Assembly: GCA_030149525.1 (NCBI GenBank)
Contig: JASBRJ010000288.1
Span: forward strand, 1-64,000
Direction of reading: 5' to 3'
DNA from: a bacterium
Lineage (GTDB): Bacteria > Vulcanimicrobiota > Xenobia > Xenobiales > JADMJV01
DNA length: 64,000 nt
The notes under the pieces: generated by a model
The model's database searches: none
Told to the model about the DNA's origin: nothing
What the model saw: only the letters and a program-made list of their open reading frames with translations
Shown: positions 62,775 through 64,000 of the stretch, one piece after another
How positions within the stretch are numbered: the stretch's first letter is position 1
Layout of the letters: every line of letters begins with the position of its first letter
Program-made: the position numbers and the translations under genes

Positions 62775-62862
62775 AAATTGTATACGGTTCAGGGGTGCAA
62801 AAACAAAAACTGTACACCTGATTTCAGAAAGAACTGTATCGGTCATGTCGAAACTGTATGAG
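62775..62862 (+). promoter_or_regulatory. Four direct repeats in the MocR-exporter gap
   Basis: The motif (A/G)AA(C/T)TGTA occurs at 62775, 62807, 62831 and 62851 on the same strand, the last just inside the MocR gene (ATG at 62845). MocR proteins bind direct repeats of this general type near their own promoters, so these are candidate operators for both divergent genes. Confidence 0.5.
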
Positions 62863-64000
62863 CAAGTTGCCGACCAACTCACCGAGTTGGTCAACAAGGG
62901 GGTCTATAACCACGGAGAAAAGCTCCCCTCGGTTCGACGACTGAGCCGACAGTTCGATGTGAGTACCACCACCGTTGTGGAGGCCTACAGGCTTCTAGAG
63001 GATCAGGGCGTTCTTGAGGTTCGACCTCAGTCCGGCCACTATGTGGCAAAGCGTGAGCCCGATGTGAGCGCCCCTCGGGCCACCTGTCCCGAACCGAACA
63101 ACCCCGTTCCGGTCACCGTAGGAGACCTGGTCCTGAAGGTCATGAAAGACAATCACAACCGGGACTATGTTCGCCTGGGAGGGGCCGACACCGCAGCCGA
63201 TCTTCTGCCCGTCAAGCGGCTGCAGAAATGTATTGCAAAAGCCAGTACAGATGAGACCAGTCTCACGGTTTACGATCACCCTCCCGGATGCCTCGAACTC
63301 CGTCAGGCACTGGCCAAGCTCAGTCTGTCCGCGGGTCTTCACTGCTCTCCCGACGACATCATTCTAACCCTGGGCTGCCAGGAGGCTCTCACTCTTTGTC
63401 TGAGAGCTGTGTGCAAGGTTGGTGATGTGGTGGCTATCGAGTCTCCCACCTTCTACGGCCAGCTTCAGGCCATTGAGATGCTCGGACTGCGAGTGCTGGA
63501 AATCCCCAGCGATCCGGCGGAGGGGATGAGTCTTGATGCGCTGATGCTGGCACTCGATCAGATGCCGGTTCGAGCCGTGCTGGTCACTCCCAGCCACAAC
63601 AACCCAACAGGGAGCTGCATGAGCACCGACAATCGTCGAGAGTTAGTAGAGATCTTAGAGCAGGCTCAGGTTCCCCTCATTGAAGACGACGTCTACGGCG
63701 ATCTCGGCTACAATTCCACTCGACTGCCCGCAGCAGCTTCTTTCGACCGCAGCGGCAATGTTCTGTACTGCTCTTCCCTTTCCAAGACCCTGGCACCAGG
63801 CTACCGATTGGGCTGGACGGTGGCGGGGCGCTATCAAAACGAAGTCCACAAACTGAAAGCTCTGACCAATTTGGCCTCTCCTTCGGTCCTTGCTCTCGGC
63901 ATGGCCTACTACCTCATGGGTAACTCCTACGACCGAACGCTTCGCACCCAACGTCGAGAGTACGCCCGGAGAGTTAGAGAAATGCGGAAAGCCATACTGA
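62845..64000 (+). CDS. MocR-type GntR/aminotransferase regulator, C-terminus beyond window
   Basis: 385 codons seen, still open at the end. The N-terminus is a GntR winged HTH (EKLPSVRRLSRQFDVSTTTV), then a fold-type I PLP aminotransferase domain with LGCQEALTLCLRAV, SHNNPTGS and the PLP lysine in SLSKTLAPGYRLGW. MocR regulators sense an amino compound through PLP and control an enzyme or exporter, often beside them, as here. The end of the protein (about 80-90 residues) is outside the window. Confidence 0.92.
   Translation, partial: MSKLYEQVADQLTELVNKGVYNHGEKLPSVRRLSRQFDVSTTTVVEAYRLLEDQGVLEVRPQSGHYVAKREPDVSAPRATCPEPNNPVPVTVGDLVLKVMKDNHNRDYVRLGGADTAADLLPVKRLQKCIAKASTDETSLTVYDHPPGCLELRQALAKLSLSAGLHCSPDDIILTLGCQEALTLCLRAVCKVGDVVAIESPTFYGQLQAIEMLGLRVLEIPSDPAEGMSLDALMLALDQMPVRAVLVTPSHNNPTGSCMSTDNRRELVEILEQAQVPLIEDDVYGDLGYNSTRLPAAASFDRSGNVLYCSSLSKTLAPGYRLGWTVAGRYQNEVHKLKALTNLASPSVLALGMAYYLMGNSYDRTLRTQRREYARRVREMRKAIL

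Noticed and set aside
1-64000. Prophage, integrase or complete insertion sequence
   Set aside because: No transposase, integrase, capsid or terminase gene was seen. Mobile-like signals are limited to the palindromes and arrays described.

Overview
The window looks like chromosome from a diderm, free-living, heterotrophic bacterium. It has lipoproteins with clean lipoboxes, two type IV pilin gene clusters, a YbbA/YbbP-type ABC system and CCA-encoded tRNAs. Coding is dense on both strands at moderately high GC, with strong third-position bias that opens long antisense frames. I cannot fix the phylum from sequence alone. The long isocitrate lyase, the very long GlmS, the PilX/DUF4900-like proteins and the many orphan proteins point away from the well-studied Proteobacteria.

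Layout. 1-4967: a Ser/Thr kinase (cut by the window edge), a cytochrome c lipoprotein, a pilin operon whose last gene fuses a pseudopilin to a cytochrome c domain, then a convergent PilC/GspF and a zinc-ribbon protein. 5006-8600: an orphan, a subtilase and the first modular repeat array. 8651-8908: tRNA-Val, tRNA-Glu and a CAU tRNA behind one sigma70-like promoter. 9268-20306: a large GlmS-like enzyme, a fatty acyl-AMP ligase, a lipoprotein, two glycine-zipper proteins and an alpha-amylase with a glycine-zipper segment. 20376-28524: an SNF2 ATPase, an SF1 helicase, a small exported protein and an aldehyde dehydrogenase. 28707-34720: a PilZ protein, a second pilin operon and a lipase. 34778-38614: glyoxylate shunt (aceB-aceA). 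39188-39554: three abutting palindromic elements bounded by CTAG. 39557-50068: hybrid histidine kinase, archaemetzincin-like protein, tesA-ybbP-ybbA and several orphans. 50086-55816: regulators (TetR, AraC, LysR, AraC-GyrI), methyltransferase, SDR, SUI1/YciH and a VOC protein. 56405-57130: second modular repeat array. 57153-64000: orphans, a cysteine-rich multi-zinc-ribbon protein, an ATLF-like metallopeptidase, and a DMT exporter divergent from a MocR regulator (cut by the window edge).

How the parts may fit. The best candidate for something undescribed is a set of about a dozen proteins, including a subtilase, an alpha-amylase, a lipase and a metallopeptidase. Such enzymes normally act outside the cytoplasm, yet these start with a short Ser/Pro/Arg-rich leader and no Sec signal, while the window's lipoproteins and other exported proteins carry normal ones. 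Second is the pseudopilin-cytochrome c fusion beside a lipoprotein cytochrome c, suggesting a pilus-linked redox device. Third are two mobile-like DNA families: CTAG-bounded palindromes that sit on stop codons, and two arrays 48 kb apart built from the same 62/86-nt modular units.
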